NCBI GenBank assembly: GCA_023424475.1
Contig: JAFADX010000130.1
Span: 1 to 6,649 of the forward strand
Reading direction: 5' to 3'
Length of the DNA: 6,649 bases
From: Pseudomonadota bacterium
GTDB taxonomy: Bacteria > Pseudomonadota > Alphaproteobacteria > Acetobacterales > Acetobacteraceae
The translations under genes and the position numbers were made by a program. Position 1 is the first letter of the stretch; each line of letters starts with the position of its first letter. Positions 6,312-6,649 of the stretch are shown here, piece after piece. The notes under the pieces are model-generated. The model was not told the origin of the DNA, ran no database searches, and worked only from the letters and a program-made list of their open reading frames with translations.

Positions 6312-6649
6312 ATGACGACGCGCTTCACGCTGCCGATCCGGGTCGTCGAGGCCGGCGGCTTCACCGCTTGGCTGGCCGAGGACCATTCCGTGCCGGTCGT
6401 CTCCGTCTCCTGGTCCTGGCCGGGCGGGGCCGCGCGCGATGCCGCCGGGGCGGAAGGCACCGCCGCCATGGCCGCGGCGCTGCTGACCGAAGGGGCCGGC
6501 GACCTCCGTGCCGTCGCCTTCCAGGACGCGCTGCGGGATGCGGCGATCGGGCTGACCTTCTCCGCCGGGCGCGACCGGATGGAAGGCGGCTTCCGCTGCC
6601 TGACCGATGCCCTGCCGGAGGCGGCGCGCCTGGCGCGCCTGGCCATGTC
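6312..6649 (+). CDS. Non-catalytic M16-family partner protein (3' truncated by window edge)
   Basis: About 112 codons of an M16-type N-terminal domain are visible. Aligned without gaps to the preceding peptidase, GGAARDAAGAEGTAAMAAAL (38-57) covers the zinc-motif region. Ala52, Ala55 and Ala56 stand where His85, Glu88 and His89 are in the catalytic protein, followed by LLTEGAGD (57-64). All three key residues are missing, as is usual for the second member of alphaproteobacterial M16 pairs, which is thought to complete the substrate chamber like the alpha subunit of mitochondrial processing peptidase. The ATG at 6312 is the only reasonable start: I find no ATG, GTG or TTG in frame back to 6240. 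GGAGG (6295-6299) lies 12 nt before it inside the previous gene. The N-terminus (MTTRFTLPIRVVEAGGF) goes straight into the domain with no signal peptide. The C-terminal half lies outside the window. Confidence 0.88.
   Translation, partial: MTTRFTLPIRVVEAGGFTAWLAEDHSVPVVSVSWSWPGGAARDAAGAEGTAAMAAALLTEGAGDLRAVAFQDALRDAAIGLTFSAGRDRMEGGFRCLTDALPEAARLARLAM

Noticed and set aside
4298..6646. A 782-codon open frame on the minus strand opposite the lipoprotein and M16 genes
   Set aside because: Same artefact: Arg/Ala/Gly/Pro-rich translation with no motifs, antisense to genes with visible lipobox and HxxEH motifs.
1..6649. CRISPR array, mobile element, toxin-antitoxin or defence system
   Set aside because: No regularly spaced repeats, transposase or recombinase motifs, terminal repeats or composition breaks were found. 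The genes are conserved housekeeping and envelope functions.

Overview
The window is very GC-rich, uses almost only G- or C-ending codons, and carries the order ileS – lspA – lspA – DUF3035 lipoprotein – M16 peptidase – M16 pseudo-peptidase on the plus strand. This order and composition suggest an alphaproteobacterium, most likely of the Acetobacteraceae (Roseomonas-like) group. That placement is inference from gene order and codon use; no ribosomal RNA or similar marker is present.

Layout. Positions 1-161 probably hold the last ~53 codons of an unidentified plus-strand gene. Positions 162-490 hold no convincing gene but look regulatory: a 12-bp perfect inverted repeat (295-306/328-339), a candidate sigma-70-type promoter (323-352), and a 10-bp perfect hairpin (391-414) in what would be the ileS leader. 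A compact cluster follows: ileS (491-3298), a first lspA (3327-3809), a second lspA overlapping it by 4 nt (3806-4303), and a lipoprotein gene overlapping the second lspA by 4 nt (4300-4869). A stem-loop straddles the lipoprotein stop codon. After a 64-nt gap (to the ATG at 4934) comes a signal-bearing zinc peptidase of family M16 (4934-6307). A second M16-type gene begins 4 nt after its stop and runs off the right edge.

How the genes fit together. IleRS charges tRNA-Ile, and its linkage to lspA is an old, widespread arrangement. LspA removes the signal peptide from prolipoproteins in the inner membrane, and the next gene encodes a lipoprotein with a clear lipobox, so enzyme and likely substrate are translationally coupled. 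That lipoprotein has the motif and C-terminus expected of the alphaproteobacterial DUF3035/BamF group linked to outer-membrane protein assembly. The two M16 proteins look like a catalytic/non-catalytic pair that would act in the envelope.

Most unusual points: two complete, adjacent and divergent lspA genes where one is normal; a twin-arginine-like signal on the catalytic M16 subunit beside a partner with no signal peptide at all; and the structured region in front of ileS. I see no CRISPR array, transposase, integrase, tRNA/rRNA gene or defence system. The window is mainly a conserved housekeeping/envelope cluster.
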